Assembly: GCF_008634025.1 (NCBI RefSeq)
Contig: NZ_PDCM01000001.1
Location: 1,230,001-1,294,000 of the forward strand
Length of the DNA: 64,000 bases
Direction of reading: 5' to 3'
Source of the DNA: Streptomyces albofaciens JCM 4342
Lineage (GTDB): Bacteria; Actinomycetota; Actinomycetes; Streptomycetales; Streptomycetaceae
The position numbers were made by a program, and so were the translations under genes. The notes under the pieces are model-generated. The model ran no database searches. It saw only the letters and a list, made by a program, of their open reading frames with translations, and was not told the DNA's origin. How positions within the stretch are numbered: position 1 is the first letter of the stretch; the number at the start of each line of letters is the position of its first letter. Below, piece by piece: positions 38,177 to 47,319 of the stretch.

Positions 38177-38817
38177 GTCCCGTCACCCGTACGGCCGCCG
38201 TCCCCGCCGGTCCGGCCGGAGGCGTCCCCCGTACGGCCGTCAACACCCGTACGGTCGTCGCCCCCCGTACGGCCGCCATCACCTGTACGGCCGTCATCAC
38301 CCGTATGGCGCTCGTCTCCCGTACGGCACTCGTCCTCCGTACGGCACTCGTCCCCCGTACGGCCGGCTTCCGTACCCCCGACGGGTGCCGGAACCGCCCG
38401 TCCCGGCACCAGGATGCGCGTGGAGACCAGATAGGTGAACGGGATGGCCAGCACCGCCGCGAGCAGCGGCGCGATACGGGTGCCCAGGCCGCACCAGTTC
38501 ACCAGCACCACCAGGCCCGCGCTCTGCACCACGTAGTTGGTGACCTGGGTCAGCGGGAAGAGCAGGAACTTCTTCCAGCTGGGCCGGGTGCGGTAGGTGA
38601 AGTAGGTGTTCAGGAAGAACGAGCCCACCATGCTGAGGACGAACGCGATCGTGTAGGCGGCGAAGTACGGCAGCCAGGGGTGCAGGGCCAGGTAGCAGCC
38701 GTAGAACGTGAGGGTGTTGACGCCGCCGACGGCGGCGAAGCGCAGCAGCCGGGCCGTCCGGGGAAGGTACGCGGTGAACCGGGCGCGGCTTCCCGGCCCG
38801 TGCGGGGGACGCCTCAC
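38146..38817 (-). CDS. GtrA/GtcA family membrane protein
   Basis: 223 aa. Four membrane helices lie in residues 20-135 (LLRFAAVGGVNTLTFYGCYLAL, YTIAFVLSMVGSFFLNTYFTY, and two more), the GtrA fold thought to move undecaprenyl-phosphate-linked sugars across the membrane. The GTG start overlaps the glycosyltransferase stop by 4 nt (GTGA), so the genes are coupled. After the last helix comes a 70-residue tail of RTGDxx repeats encoded by an 18-bp minisatellite; this tail is absent from ordinary GtrA proteins. Its 3' end overlaps the convergent PIG-L gene. Confidence 0.9.
   Translation of the reverse strand: MRRPPHGPGSRARFTAYLPRTARLLRFAAVGGVNTLTFYGCYLALHPWLPYFAAYTIAFVLSMVGSFFLNTYFTYRTRPSWKKFLLFPLTQVTNYVVQSAGLVVLVNWCGLGTRIAPLLAAVLAIPFTYLVSTRILVPGRAVPAPVGGTEAGRTGDECRTEDECRTGDERHTGDDGRTGDGGRTGGDDRTGVDGRTGDASGRTGGDGGRTGDGTQPVRSGGAA
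38228..38366. repeat. 18-bp minisatellite in the gtrA tail, 7 copies plus a partial
   Basis: Units with period exactly 18 bp start CCCGTACGGCCGTC (or CCCGTACGGCACTC, CCTGTACGG, CCCGTATGG). On the minus strand they encode RTGD-type hexapeptides. Core and period match the comF repeat at 16303-16608. Confidence 0.95.
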
Positions 38818-39785
38818 CGGCGTGCCCGGCCGGCGACCCGGGCCGTCGGGGTGTGCGCGGGCGTCGTCCCGTTGGTCTCCTTGACCAGGAAGTGCGGGCG
38901 CCGCTTCGTCTCGTAGTAGATGCGGCCGATGTACTCGCCGATCAGGCCGAGCATCACCATCTGGAGGCCGCCCAGGCCCACGATGATCGCCACGAGGGTG
39001 ACATAGCCGGGCGCGGTGATGCCGCCGACGACCGCCGCGCCGATGATCCACAGGGCGTACGCGGCGGCCAGCGCGGCCAGGCTCAGGCCCGTGTAGATCG
39101 CCACCCGCAGCGGGCGGCTGTTGAAGGAGATCATGCCGTCGATGCCGTAGTTGACCAGGGAGCCGAAGCGCCACTTGGTCTCGCCGCCCTCGCGGCGGGC
39201 GTTGCGGTAGTCGAAGGTGACGGTGTCGAACCCTATCCAGGAGAACAGCCCCTTGGAGAAGCGGTTGTACTCGGGCAGCGAGACCAGCGCGTCCACGGCG
39301 GTGCGCGACAGCAGCCGGAAGTCGCCGACGCCGTCGGTCAGTTCCACGTCCACCCACTTGTTGATCGCCCGGTAGTACAGCCGGCTGCACGCGCTGCGCA
39401 GCGGCGTGTCGCCGTCCCGGCTGCGCTTGGCGATCACCTGGTCGTGGCCGAGCTGGTAGAGGTCGAGCATCTTCTCTATCAGCCGGGGCGGGTGCTGGAG
39501 GTCGGCGTCCATGAGGATGACGGCGTCGCCGGTGGCCTCCTTCAGGCCCGCGAGCATGGCGGACTCCTTGCCGAAGTTCCGGCTGAAGGAGAGGTAGCGG
39601 GTGGTCGGGCGGTAGCGCTGGGCGAGGGTGCGTATCCGGTGCAGCGTGCCGTCCGTACTGCCGTCGTCCACGTAGCACAGCTCGTACTCGACGGCGAGTC
39701 CTCCGAGCACCTGGCGGATCTCCTCGTCGAAGCGGCCGATGACTTCCTCTTCGTTGTAACAGGGGACGACGACCGAGAGCTTCAT
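38814..39785 (-). CDS. Dpm1/CsbB-like polyprenyl-phosphate glycosyltransferase (GT2)
   Basis: 323 aa. An N-terminal GT-A domain (SVVVPCYNEEEVIGRF, YVDDGSTDGT, DxD-type LMDADLQHP at 91-98, RSRDGDTPLRS) is followed by two C-terminal membrane helices (about 230-252 and 262-290). This is the arrangement of enzymes that put a sugar from a nucleotide donor onto undecaprenyl phosphate. ATG 39785 matches the family start. It lies between the YfhO-like gene (133 nt upstream) and gtrA (overlapping downstream), so it is the synthase of the proposed three-part glycosylation module. Confidence 0.93.
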   Translation of the reverse strand: MKLSVVVPCYNEEEVIGRFDEEIRQVLGGLAVEYELCYVDDGSTDGTLHRIRTLAQRYRPTTRYLSFSRNFGKESAMLAGLKEATGDAVILMDADLQHPPRLIEKMLDLYQLGHDQVIAKRSRDGDTPLRSACSRLYYRAINKWVDVELTDGVGDFRLLSRTAVDALVSLPEYNRFSKGLFSWIGFDTVTFDYRNARREGGETKWRFGSLVNYGIDGMISFNSRPLRVAIYTGLSLAALAAAYALWIIGAAVVGGITAPGYVTLVAIIVGLGGLQMVMLGLIGEYIGRIYYETKRRPHFLVKETNGTTPAHTPTARVAGRARR

Positions 39786-39918
39786 AAGGGGCCCTTTCGC
39801 CGGGGCGGAGCGCGGCGTGGTGAGACCACCACGCCCCAAGCAGCAATTCTACTAATGAGATGAAATGTCACGATTTGGGCGATCGGGCGGGGGCAGACCA
39901 CCCGGCCCGGTGGCACGC

Positions 39919-42885
39919 TCAGTCCCGGCCCCATTGCGGCGCCCGGTCCCAGTTCCCGTACCGGCTCTGGCTTCGGCTCCGGTCCCGGTCCCGGTCTTGG
40001 CGCCGGTCCCGGCCTCGACGCCCCCGTACGCCGTACGTGACGGCCGCGGCGATCAGCGCCAGCACGGCACCACCGCTCGCCGCCAGGCCCGGGAGCAGCC
40101 CCGGCGGGCGGTAGGAGCAGTCCAGCCGCGAGGCACCGGATCCCAGCGGTACGGCGATCAGGCCGCCGAACGTGTGGGGGGCGCGGGCCGCGCCGCCGTC
40201 CACCCGGCAGCTCCATCCGGTGACGGCCGGTACGGCCAGGACGGCCGTACCGGTGCTGTGCGCGGGCAGCTCGGCGGTCATACCGTGCCCGCTCGCCGAG
40301 AGCCGCACCGGAGCCTGGGCGCGCAGCTTCGCCACCGCGGCGTCGAGCTTCTTCGGGGACAGGCAGCCGAGCGGGTGTTCCGGGACGCGCTGGGCCTTCG
40401 GGTTGCTGAAGGCGACCGTCAGCCGCCCGTCGGCGGGCATCCTGCCCAGCCCCCGGATCGGGTTCGCGGTCGTCTCCCGGATGCCGAACCCGGGGGAGGT
40501 GTGCCCGGCCGCCCGTACCTTGCCGTGATACCAGGGCGCGTACCAGAAGACGTCCGAACCGGGAGCGCACCGGACCGTGAAGACGGCGGCGCCGCCCCGG
40601 CGGGTCGCCGGCAGCCGCCACTCACCGTCCGCCAGACGCGGCACCGGCCGCACGGACCAGGCGACTGGACCGGAACCGCCAGGACCGGAACCGCCAGGAC
40701 CCGAACCAATCACATTCGGACTAATCGAATTCGGGCCAACCGGACCCGAACCGGCTGGACCGGAACCTTCCGGCCCCGAACCGCCCGGCCCGAACCCGCC
40801 CGGCCCGTACCCGCCCGGCCCGGACACCGAATGCCCTCCCGCCGCCGGACCGCCCCCCGTACCACCGCCCCCGTCCCCCGTAAGGCGCAGCGTCGGTACC
40901 TCGTACACATGCGCGCCCAGCAGTCGTTCCTGGCGGGCGAAGACCGTGCCGCCGCCGACCCGCGGATCGTCGCGCACGGCGATGCCCCGAGCGGCGGCCC
41001 CGCGTCGTCGCTGGTCGAGGTCGTCCGCCTGGACGTCGGGCCGTACGGTCAGCAGCGGTGCGGCGGCGGCCCGCCCCACGTCGACAGGACCGGCCTGCGG
41101 ACCTGTCTGGAAACTGCTCACGCCCATGACCGCGCGGCTCACGGGGTCCTCCAGGCTGCGCGTGTGGCGGCCCTGGATGTACCAGCCGCCGCCCATCTCG
41201 CGCAGCGTGCGCGCGGTGTGCTCCGGCAGGTAGCTGCTGTAGTACGCGCCGCCCTCGCCGCCCAGCAGCAGCGGGTCGTTGTTGGCGAATTCGTGCGGTC
41301 CGGGGTCGGTGCGGGAGCGCGGCCAGTCCGCGCGCTGCCGGATGCCCCGGTGCGCGGCGAGGGCCTGCTCGTTCAGCGTGATCTTCGGCCCCCACCATCC
41401 GATCTTGTCCCGGGCGGCCGTCACGGAGAACGCCGCGTACGCCGAACCGAGGAAGACCGCGCAGGTCAGCACGGCAGCGACAGCGACCCGCACCCCCTGG
41501 CCCCCGGTGGACCCCACGCCCCCTACGGACCCCGCACCCCCTACACCCCACCCCCGCCCCATCACCACCAACGCCCCCAACACCACCGCCCCGCACCCCA
41601 CCACCAGAATCCAGGTGGCCGGGCCGACCGCGCTGCGTCCGTGGCACAGCACGGCGAGCAGGGCCACCAGCACCGCCCCGGCCGCCAGCTCGCGCGGGCG
41701 TGGCCGGTGTGCCAGCGCCAGCCAGGAGATGATCACGAGCAGCGCGCTGAGCACGAAGGAGGCGCGGTACGGGCTTCCGTTGGGGACCGCCAGCCCGTGC
41801 CAGAGCAGCAGCGTCGGCTTCCACACGAAGGAGACGGCGACGCAGGCGGCCAGTGCGTACCAGGCGACGCGGACGCGTACCGGGACGGCGCGGACGAACG
41901 GGAAGGCCGCCACCAGCAGCAGGCCCAGCATCCCGATGAACAGGTGCGGCGCGGGCACCGAGCCGCGTCCGCCGGGCAGCAGTTCCGCGAGGACGTCCAG
42001 CGTCGGCGGGCGGCCCCGGTAGACGGCCTCCGGGGCGGGCCGGGACGCCTTGCTGGCCCGGAGCGTGACGGTGATGACGGGCGCCGCCAGGAGGACGCCG
42101 GTCAGCGCCATGGTGGCGGCCCGGGCCAGGGCGCGCAGCCGGTGCCGTGCGGGCAGGTCGGTGGCGAGCAGCAGGCGTACGGCCAGTACCAGCGCCATGG
42201 CGAGGGTGGCCATCGCCGCGGTGTAGAAGTTCCCGGCCCAGGACGCGCCGACCAGCAGGACGCCGGACGGCCAGCGGCGCCGGCGCAGGCACCAGTCGGC
42301 GGCGATGCCGGTCAGCGGCAGCGAGACCAGGCCCCACATCCACATGGGGTCGGCGGTGCCGTCGCTCACCACCCAGGCGCAGGTGCCGTATCCCACCGCG
42401 AGCAGCGCGCGCAGCCAGGCCGAGCCGGGGTGCAGCCGTCCGAGGAAGACGGTCATCAGGGCCGTTCCGAGTCCGATGCAGCCCAGCGTGACGAGGAAGA
42501 CCGGCAGCTCGGCCAGCTCGCGCGGAAACAGCCCGACGAGCCAGGAGAACGGATTCATCAGATAGGTGAGGAAATCGGCGAGGAAGGGGACGCCGTAGCC
42601 GCTGTTCCAGTTGAACGCCAGGTCGCCGGTGGTGGTGCCGTGCATCAGGTCCCACAGGTGGACGTGGAAGGGGACGAACTGGTTTCCGAGGTCATTGACG
42701 GCACGGGAGCGGGTACCGAACGGATAGCTGCCGAGCATCGTCATACCGAGGCAATAGGCGCCCATGGCCAGCAATGCCGAGAAAAGCGGCGCGAACCGTG
42801 GCGCGGCGAGGCGTTCCGCGGGCGCGGTCAGCGTTTTGATGGTCACTTTCACGGGGCGCCGCGCTTCCCTGCTCAGCTGCGTCAT
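39919..42885 (-). CDS. YfhO family membrane protein (GT-C-like)
   Basis: 988 aa with a dozen or more membrane helices in the first two thirds. The extracytoplasmic loop WNSGYGVPFLADFLTYLMNPF and the conserved Asp in NDLGNQFVPFH are typical of YfhO. In Firmicutes YfhO works with a CsbB-like synthase and GtcA to glycosylate surface polymers. Near residues 690-745 there is a collagen-like Gly-Pro-Gly-x-x insert (GPGGYGPGGFGPGGSG and more). The C-terminal tail is Arg/Asp-rich (RDRRQDRDRDRSRSQ). ATG 42885 has no clear ribosome site. It is the first gene of the minus-strand triad. Confidence 0.9.
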   Translation of the reverse strand: MTQLSREARRPVKVTIKTLTAPAERLAAPRFAPLFSALLAMGAYCLGMTMLGSYPFGTRSRAVNDLGNQFVPFHVHLWDLMHGTTTGDLAFNWNSGYGVPFLADFLTYLMNPFSWLVGLFPRELAELPVFLVTLGCIGLGTALMTVFLGRLHPGSAWLRALLAVGYGTCAWVVSDGTADPMWMWGLVSLPLTGIAADWCLRRRRWPSGVLLVGASWAGNFYTAAMATLAMALVLAVRLLLATDLPARHRLRALARAATMALTGVLLAAPVITVTLRASKASRPAPEAVYRGRPPTLDVLAELLPGGRGSVPAPHLFIGMLGLLLVAAFPFVRAVPVRVRVAWYALAACVAVSFVWKPTLLLWHGLAVPNGSPYRASFVLSALLVIISWLALAHRPRPRELAAGAVLVALLAVLCHGRSAVGPATWILVVGCGAVVLGALVVMGRGWGVGGAGSVGGVGSTGGQGVRVAVAAVLTCAVFLGSAYAAFSVTAARDKIGWWGPKITLNEQALAAHRGIRQRADWPRSRTDPGPHEFANNDPLLLGGEGGAYYSSYLPEHTARTLREMGGGWYIQGRHTRSLEDPVSRAVMGVSSFQTGPQAGPVDVGRAAAAPLLTVRPDVQADDLDQRRRGAAARGIAVRDDPRVGGGTVFARQERLLGAHVYEVPTLRLTGDGGGGTGGGPAAGGHSVSGPGGYGPGGFGPGGSGPEGSGPAGSGPVGPNSISPNVIGSGPGGSGPGGSGPVAWSVRPVPRLADGEWRLPATRRGGAAVFTVRCAPGSDVFWYAPWYHGKVRAAGHTSPGFGIRETTANPIRGLGRMPADGRLTVAFSNPKAQRVPEHPLGCLSPKKLDAAVAKLRAQAPVRLSASGHGMTAELPAHSTGTAVLAVPAVTGWSCRVDGGAARAPHTFGGLIAVPLGSGASRLDCSYRPPGLLPGLAASGGAVLALIAAAVTYGVRGRRGRDRRQDRDRDRSRSQSRYGNWDRAPQWGRD

Positions 42886-43133
42886 GAACGAGTAGATGCC
42901 GCTTTCAGGCGATGAGTTAACTATGACGGAAATGTCGTAACCCGGTTCCCGATACGCGTGATCGTCCCCGGGCCGAGAGTCCTACGGTAAGCCCAAATGT
43001 CCGCAATAATGCGGTTTGACAAGAGCAAGGTGCGGCGGCGAACGTGCGCTCGTACACCGGTCGACGGCGTGCCGGGCCGGTCGCGGGCCAAGGTAGTTTT
43101 GGGGACCCGCAGCGCTATGAAAAGAGGATTGGG

Positions 43134-46103
43134 GTGCCCGTGCCTGACGTCTCCGTAGTCGTGATCGTCTACAACGACGCCGACCGGCTACCGACGGCCG
43201 TCCGGTCCGTACTGGACCAGACGCTCCACGGAGTCGAAGTTCTGATCGTCGACGACTGCAGCACGGACAGATCCTTCGAGGTGGCGCAGCAGCTCGCCGC
43301 CGCCCACCCGGACCGGGTGCGCGCGCTCCGGCTGCCGGAGAACAGCGGCGGCTGCGGCGCGCCCCGCAACCACGGCGTCCAGCACGCGGCCGGCTCGTAC
43401 GTGATGTTCCTGGACAGCGACGACGTCCTGGAGCCGAACGCCTGCCGCAACATGCTGGAGGCGGCCGAGCGCACCGGCGCCGACCTGGTCTCCGGTATGT
43501 GCGTACGGGTCAACGTCGACTCGCGCAACCAGAAGCAGACCGAGTGGTACCCCTGGCTGTACTCCCGCACCCGCACCATCGAGTCCATCTCCGAGCTGCC
43601 CGACCTGCTGGTCTTCGACACGCTCTCGACCAACAAGTGCTACCGGCGCGAGTTCCTGCTGGAGGCCGGGCTGGTCTTCCCGGTCGGCATCCACTACGAG
43701 GACCTGCTGTTCTCGGCCCAGGCGTACGTGGCCGCCAAGCGCATCACGCTGATCCCCAACCACGTCTACTTCTGGAACGTCTTCGAGAAGGCGGCCACGA
43801 AGTCGATCAGCAACCGGCGCCACGAGATCGCCAACTTCGCGCACCGCATGGAGATCCACCGCCGGGTGGACGAGCTGCTGGAGCGCGAGGGCCTGGCCGA
43901 GCTGAAGTTCCACAAGGACGTCAAGTTCCTCAAGCACGACCTCGTGCTGCATCTGCGTGATCTTCCGCTGCTGGACGAGGACTACCGCCGTGAGTTCGCG
44001 GCGATGGCCAACGGCTACCTCGCCGGCATCTCCCCGGAGGCGTACGAGCGGGTCCAGCCCATCCAGGCCATCTGCGCCTACCTCCTGGCCAAGGAGGACT
44101 GGCACAACCTGATGCCCGCGGTGGACACCCTCATCAACCGCGACAAGCTCTCCTCCCCGCTCGCCGAGCGCGACGGCCGCGTCTACTGGTGCGCCGAACA
44201 CCTCGACGACCCCGAGGGCCGCCGGGTCCTGGACGTCACCGACGCCGGCTACCACACCCGTACCGTCGGCCAGCTCTTCCTGCGCAACCAGCTCACCTCC
44301 TACGAGGACGACGGACGCGGCACCGTCAGGCTGGCCGGCACGGTCGTCAACCCGCTGGGCAAGGTCACCCCCGGCACCCCGCTGCGCGGCCGGCTGGAGC
44401 TCAAGGCCCGCCGCAAGAGCCTCCAGACGTTCTCCTTCCCGCTGGCCTCGCTGCGCATCGCGGACGACGGCCTGTACTGGGACGCCGAACTGGACCTGGC
44501 CCGCAGGCTGCGCCCGCTGGGCCTCATCGACGCCGTCTGGGACGTCCGGCTGATCCTGGACGTGGACGGCACCACCACCCGCACCCGGCTGACCGTCGGC
44601 GGTGTCGACCTGGACCGCGCCCACGCGCTGCGGGTCCGCCCCCGCCTCACCCGGCTGGTCTCCGACCGCGTCGAGCCCGCCACCTCCAAGCGCGGCCACC
44701 TCACCTTCGTCCTGGACGCCCAGGGCAAGATGTCCAGGCGCACCAACGAGATGCTGCGGCAGGCGCTGCGCAGCCCCGCCGCCGACCTCGCCAAGAACGG
44801 TGTGCGCAAGGCCCGCAAGGCCAAGCGCGACCTGAACTCCGGTGAGACCAAACTGCGCGTCTACCACGAGGTGTTCAGCAAGCTGCCCGTCCGCAAGGGG
44901 CTCGTCGTCTTCGAGAGCCACCTCGGCAAGCAGTACAGCGACAGCCCCCGCGCCATCTACGAGGAGATGCGCCGCCAGGGCGTCGACTTCGAGGCGGTGT
45001 GGGCCTACGACGGCAAGAAGCCGGACGGCTTCCCCACGGACGCCACCCTCGTCAAGCGCTGGAGCTGGCCCTACCTGCGCGCCCTCGCCCAGGCCGAGTT
45101 CTGGATCGACAACCAGGGCTTCCCGCTGCGCCTGAACAAGCGCCCGGAGACCACCTACATCCAGACCTGGCACGGCTCCGCGCTCAAGCGCATGGGCTTC
45201 GACGAGCCGCGCATGAAGCTCAAGACCCGGGCCGCCAAGGAGGAGTTCCAGAAGATCCTGGACCGCTTCGACCACTTCCTGGTCCGCTCCGAGCACGACG
45301 TACGGACCCTGGCGCGCGCCTTCCACCTGCGCGACGAGGTGCTGCTGCGCAGCGGCTACCCGCGCAACGACGCGCTGGTCGCCACGCGGGTCGCCGAGGA
45401 GACGAGCGGCGTGCGCGAGCGCGGCCCGCTCGCCGAGGAGCTGGGCATCGGCGCCGACAAGACCGTGCTGCTGTACGCGCCGACGTTCCGCGCCAACCCC
45501 AACGGCTCGGTCCGCGGCTTCGAATTGCCCTTCGACGTGGACGAGTTCGCCGAGCGCTTCGGCGACCGCTTCGTCCTGCTGATGCGCTCGCACTACCTGA
45601 ACAACGTGGTGCTGCCGCCGTCCGTACGCGGCAAGGTCATCGACGTCACCGGGCACCACGACATCACCCCGCTGCTCCAGCTGGCCGACTGCATGATCAC
45701 GGACTACTCCTCCGTGATGTTCGACTACGCCCTGCTCGACCGGCCGATGCTGTTCTTCGCGTACGACTACGACGAGTACGCCAACGAGGCCCGCGGCACC
45801 TACTTCGACCTCAAGGAGAAGGCACCGGGCCCGGTGCTGGGCTCGGCCGAGGAACTGTTCGAGGCGATCGAGGGCCTGAAGGCGGCGGACGACGGGCACC
45901 GCGAGGCCCGGCGCCGCTTCACCGCCGAGTTCGGCGAGTACGACCGGGGCGACGCGGCCCGCGCGATCGTCGAGCGGTTCTTCGGCGGCGCGCCCACGGG
46001 CGGCGCGGACCGCGGCCCGGTGCGGGGCGGCGCCCTGCCCGGCCCCACCGTCATCACCGGCTCCGCGCCGAGCGGCGCTTCCGTGAAGGGGGAGGCCCGA
46101 TGA
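43134..46103 (+). CDS. GT2 glycosyltransferase fused to CDP-glycerol glycerophosphotransferase domain
   Basis: 989 aa. Residues 1-250 form a GT2 domain (VSVVVIVYNDADRLPTAV, FLDSDD, NKCYRREFL, YEDLLFSA). A linker domain follows, and residues about 590-960 form a TagB/TagF-like polymerase with TWHGSALKRMGFDEPR (His680), LLYAPTFRANPNGS and ITDYSSVMFDY (Asp857). Such proteins polymerise or prime poly(polyol phosphate) wall teichoic acid on a lipid carrier at the inner membrane face. GTG 43134 is chosen because AGAGGA precedes it; GTG 43140 is possible. TTGACA at 43016-43021 is a tentative -35. The stop overlaps the next start in ATGA. Confidence 0.93.
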   Translation: MPVPDVSVVVIVYNDADRLPTAVRSVLDQTLHGVEVLIVDDCSTDRSFEVAQQLAAAHPDRVRALRLPENSGGCGAPRNHGVQHAAGSYVMFLDSDDVLEPNACRNMLEAAERTGADLVSGMCVRVNVDSRNQKQTEWYPWLYSRTRTIESISELPDLLVFDTLSTNKCYRREFLLEAGLVFPVGIHYEDLLFSAQAYVAAKRITLIPNHVYFWNVFEKAATKSISNRRHEIANFAHRMEIHRRVDELLEREGLAELKFHKDVKFLKHDLVLHLRDLPLLDEDYRREFAAMANGYLAGISPEAYERVQPIQAICAYLLAKEDWHNLMPAVDTLINRDKLSSPLAERDGRVYWCAEHLDDPEGRRVLDVTDAGYHTRTVGQLFLRNQLTSYEDDGRGTVRLAGTVVNPLGKVTPGTPLRGRLELKARRKSLQTFSFPLASLRIADDGLYWDAELDLARRLRPLGLIDAVWDVRLILDVDGTTTRTRLTVGGVDLDRAHALRVRPRLTRLVSDRVEPATSKRGHLTFVLDAQGKMSRRTNEMLRQALRSPAADLAKNGVRKARKAKRDLNSGETKLRVYHEVFSKLPVRKGLVVFESHLGKQYSDSPRAIYEEMRRQGVDFEAVWAYDGKKPDGFPTDATLVKRWSWPYLRALAQAEFWIDNQGFPLRLNKRPETTYIQTWHGSALKRMGFDEPRMKLKTRAAKEEFQKILDRFDHFLVRSEHDVRTLARAFHLRDEVLLRSGYPRNDALVATRVAEETSGVRERGPLAEELGIGADKTVLLYAPTFRANPNGSVRGFELPFDVDEFAERFGDRFVLLMRSHYLNNVVLPPSVRGKVIDVTGHHDITPLLQLADCMITDYSSVMFDYALLDRPMLFFAYDYDEYANEARGTYFDLKEKAPGPVLGSAEELFEAIEGLKAADDGHREARRRFTAEFGEYDRGDAARAIVERFFGGAPTGGADRGPVRGGALPGPTVITGSAPSGASVKGEAR

Positions 46104-47254
46104 CCGGGCGTGACATCTTCTTCGTCTCCAACAACGTCGACGAGATGGGCGGGGTGACCACCTGGTCCCACCAGATGGCCCGGCTCTTCGCCGAGCGCGG
46201 CCACCGCGTGCACGTCATCGGTGTCGTACCGGCCCCGGCGGACCTGCGCGCCGACCTCGGCGCCGACCTGCCGTACGAGACGACGACCCTGTACGACGTG
46301 CACCCGCCCAAGGCCGTACCGGCCGCCCGCGGCATCAAGGGGCGCCTGAACATCGCCGAGCAGCGCCGCCGGGCCGCCCGCCAGGCCGGGATGGAGGAGC
46401 AGGCCGCCAAGCTCAGCGCGCTGTTCCGGGCCGCGCGGCCGGGCGGCATCGTCATCGTCACCCAGGTGTGGGCCATGGAGTGGGTGGCGCTCGCGGACAC
46501 CGCGGGGCTGCCGGTGGTCGGCATGACCCACGAGTCCTTCGACGCGTGCCGCAAGTCCTCGCGCTTCAACCGGGTCAAGAGGTACTACAAGGGCGTGGAC
46601 CGGCTGCTCGCCCTCACCCGCGAGGACGCCGACCTGTGGATCCGGCAGGGCATGGACAACGCGGACTTCATGCCCAACCCGCTGCCGGTGACGCCCGAGG
46701 TGCCCTCCGACCGCACCGCCAAGGTCGTCGCCAGCATCGGCCGGCTCTCCGACGAGAAGGGCGTCGACCTGCTCCTCGACACCTGGGCCGCGGTCGCGCC
46801 GGCCCACCCCGACTGGACGCTGAAGATCTACGGCTCCGGCGAGGACGAGGACATCCTGAAGAAGCAGGCCGACACGCTGGGGCTCACGGACTCCGTGCGG
46901 TTCATGGGCCGCACCGACGACGTGGCGGGCGCGCTGCGCGGCGCCTCCGTCTTCGCGCAGGCCTCCCGGGCCGAGGGCTTCCCGCTCTCGCTCATGGAGG
47001 CGATGGCCAGCGGCGTGCCGTGCGCGGCGTTCGACTGCGCGCCCGGCGTCCACGAGATCGTCCGGGACGGCGAGGACGGCCTGCTGGCCGTGGTCGGCAA
47101 CACCGCCGAACTGGCCCGGCACATCGACGCGCTGATCTCCGACAAGGAGCTGCGCGACCGGTTCGGTACGGCGGCGCGGGAGAACGTACAGCGGTACTCC
47201 ACCGACCGCATCGTCAAGCGCTGGGAGGACCTCTTCGCCCTGCTGGAGCGCTGA
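46100..47254 (+). CDS. GT4-family glycosyltransferase
   Basis: 384 aa, GT-B fold. The N-terminal domain starts FFVSNNVDEMGGVTTWSHQMARLFAERGH. The C-terminal donor-binding domain has SIGRLSDEKGVDLLLDTW, KIYGSGEDEDILKKQA and the E-x7-E motif in EGFPLSLMEAMASGVPCAAF. The sugar and acceptor are unknown; it likely builds or decorates the same polymer as the upstream TagF-like protein, whose stop it overlaps by 4 nt. GGGGGAGG is a strong ribosome site before ATG 46100. Confidence 0.93.
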   Translation: MTGRDIFFVSNNVDEMGGVTTWSHQMARLFAERGHRVHVIGVVPAPADLRADLGADLPYETTTLYDVHPPKAVPAARGIKGRLNIAEQRRRAARQAGMEEQAAKLSALFRAARPGGIVIVTQVWAMEWVALADTAGLPVVGMTHESFDACRKSSRFNRVKRYYKGVDRLLALTREDADLWIRQGMDNADFMPNPLPVTPEVPSDRTAKVVASIGRLSDEKGVDLLLDTWAAVAPAHPDWTLKIYGSGEDEDILKKQADTLGLTDSVRFMGRTDDVAGALRGASVFAQASRAEGFPLSLMEAMASGVPCAAFDCAPGVHEIVRDGEDGLLAVVGNTAELARHIDALISDKELRDRFGTAARENVQRYSTDRIVKRWEDLFALLER

Positions 47255-47319
47255 GGCCCGCCGGACCGGCCCCGCCCGCGCGCGGGGCCGGTCCGCACCG
47301 CACGACGGAAGAGGCACAC

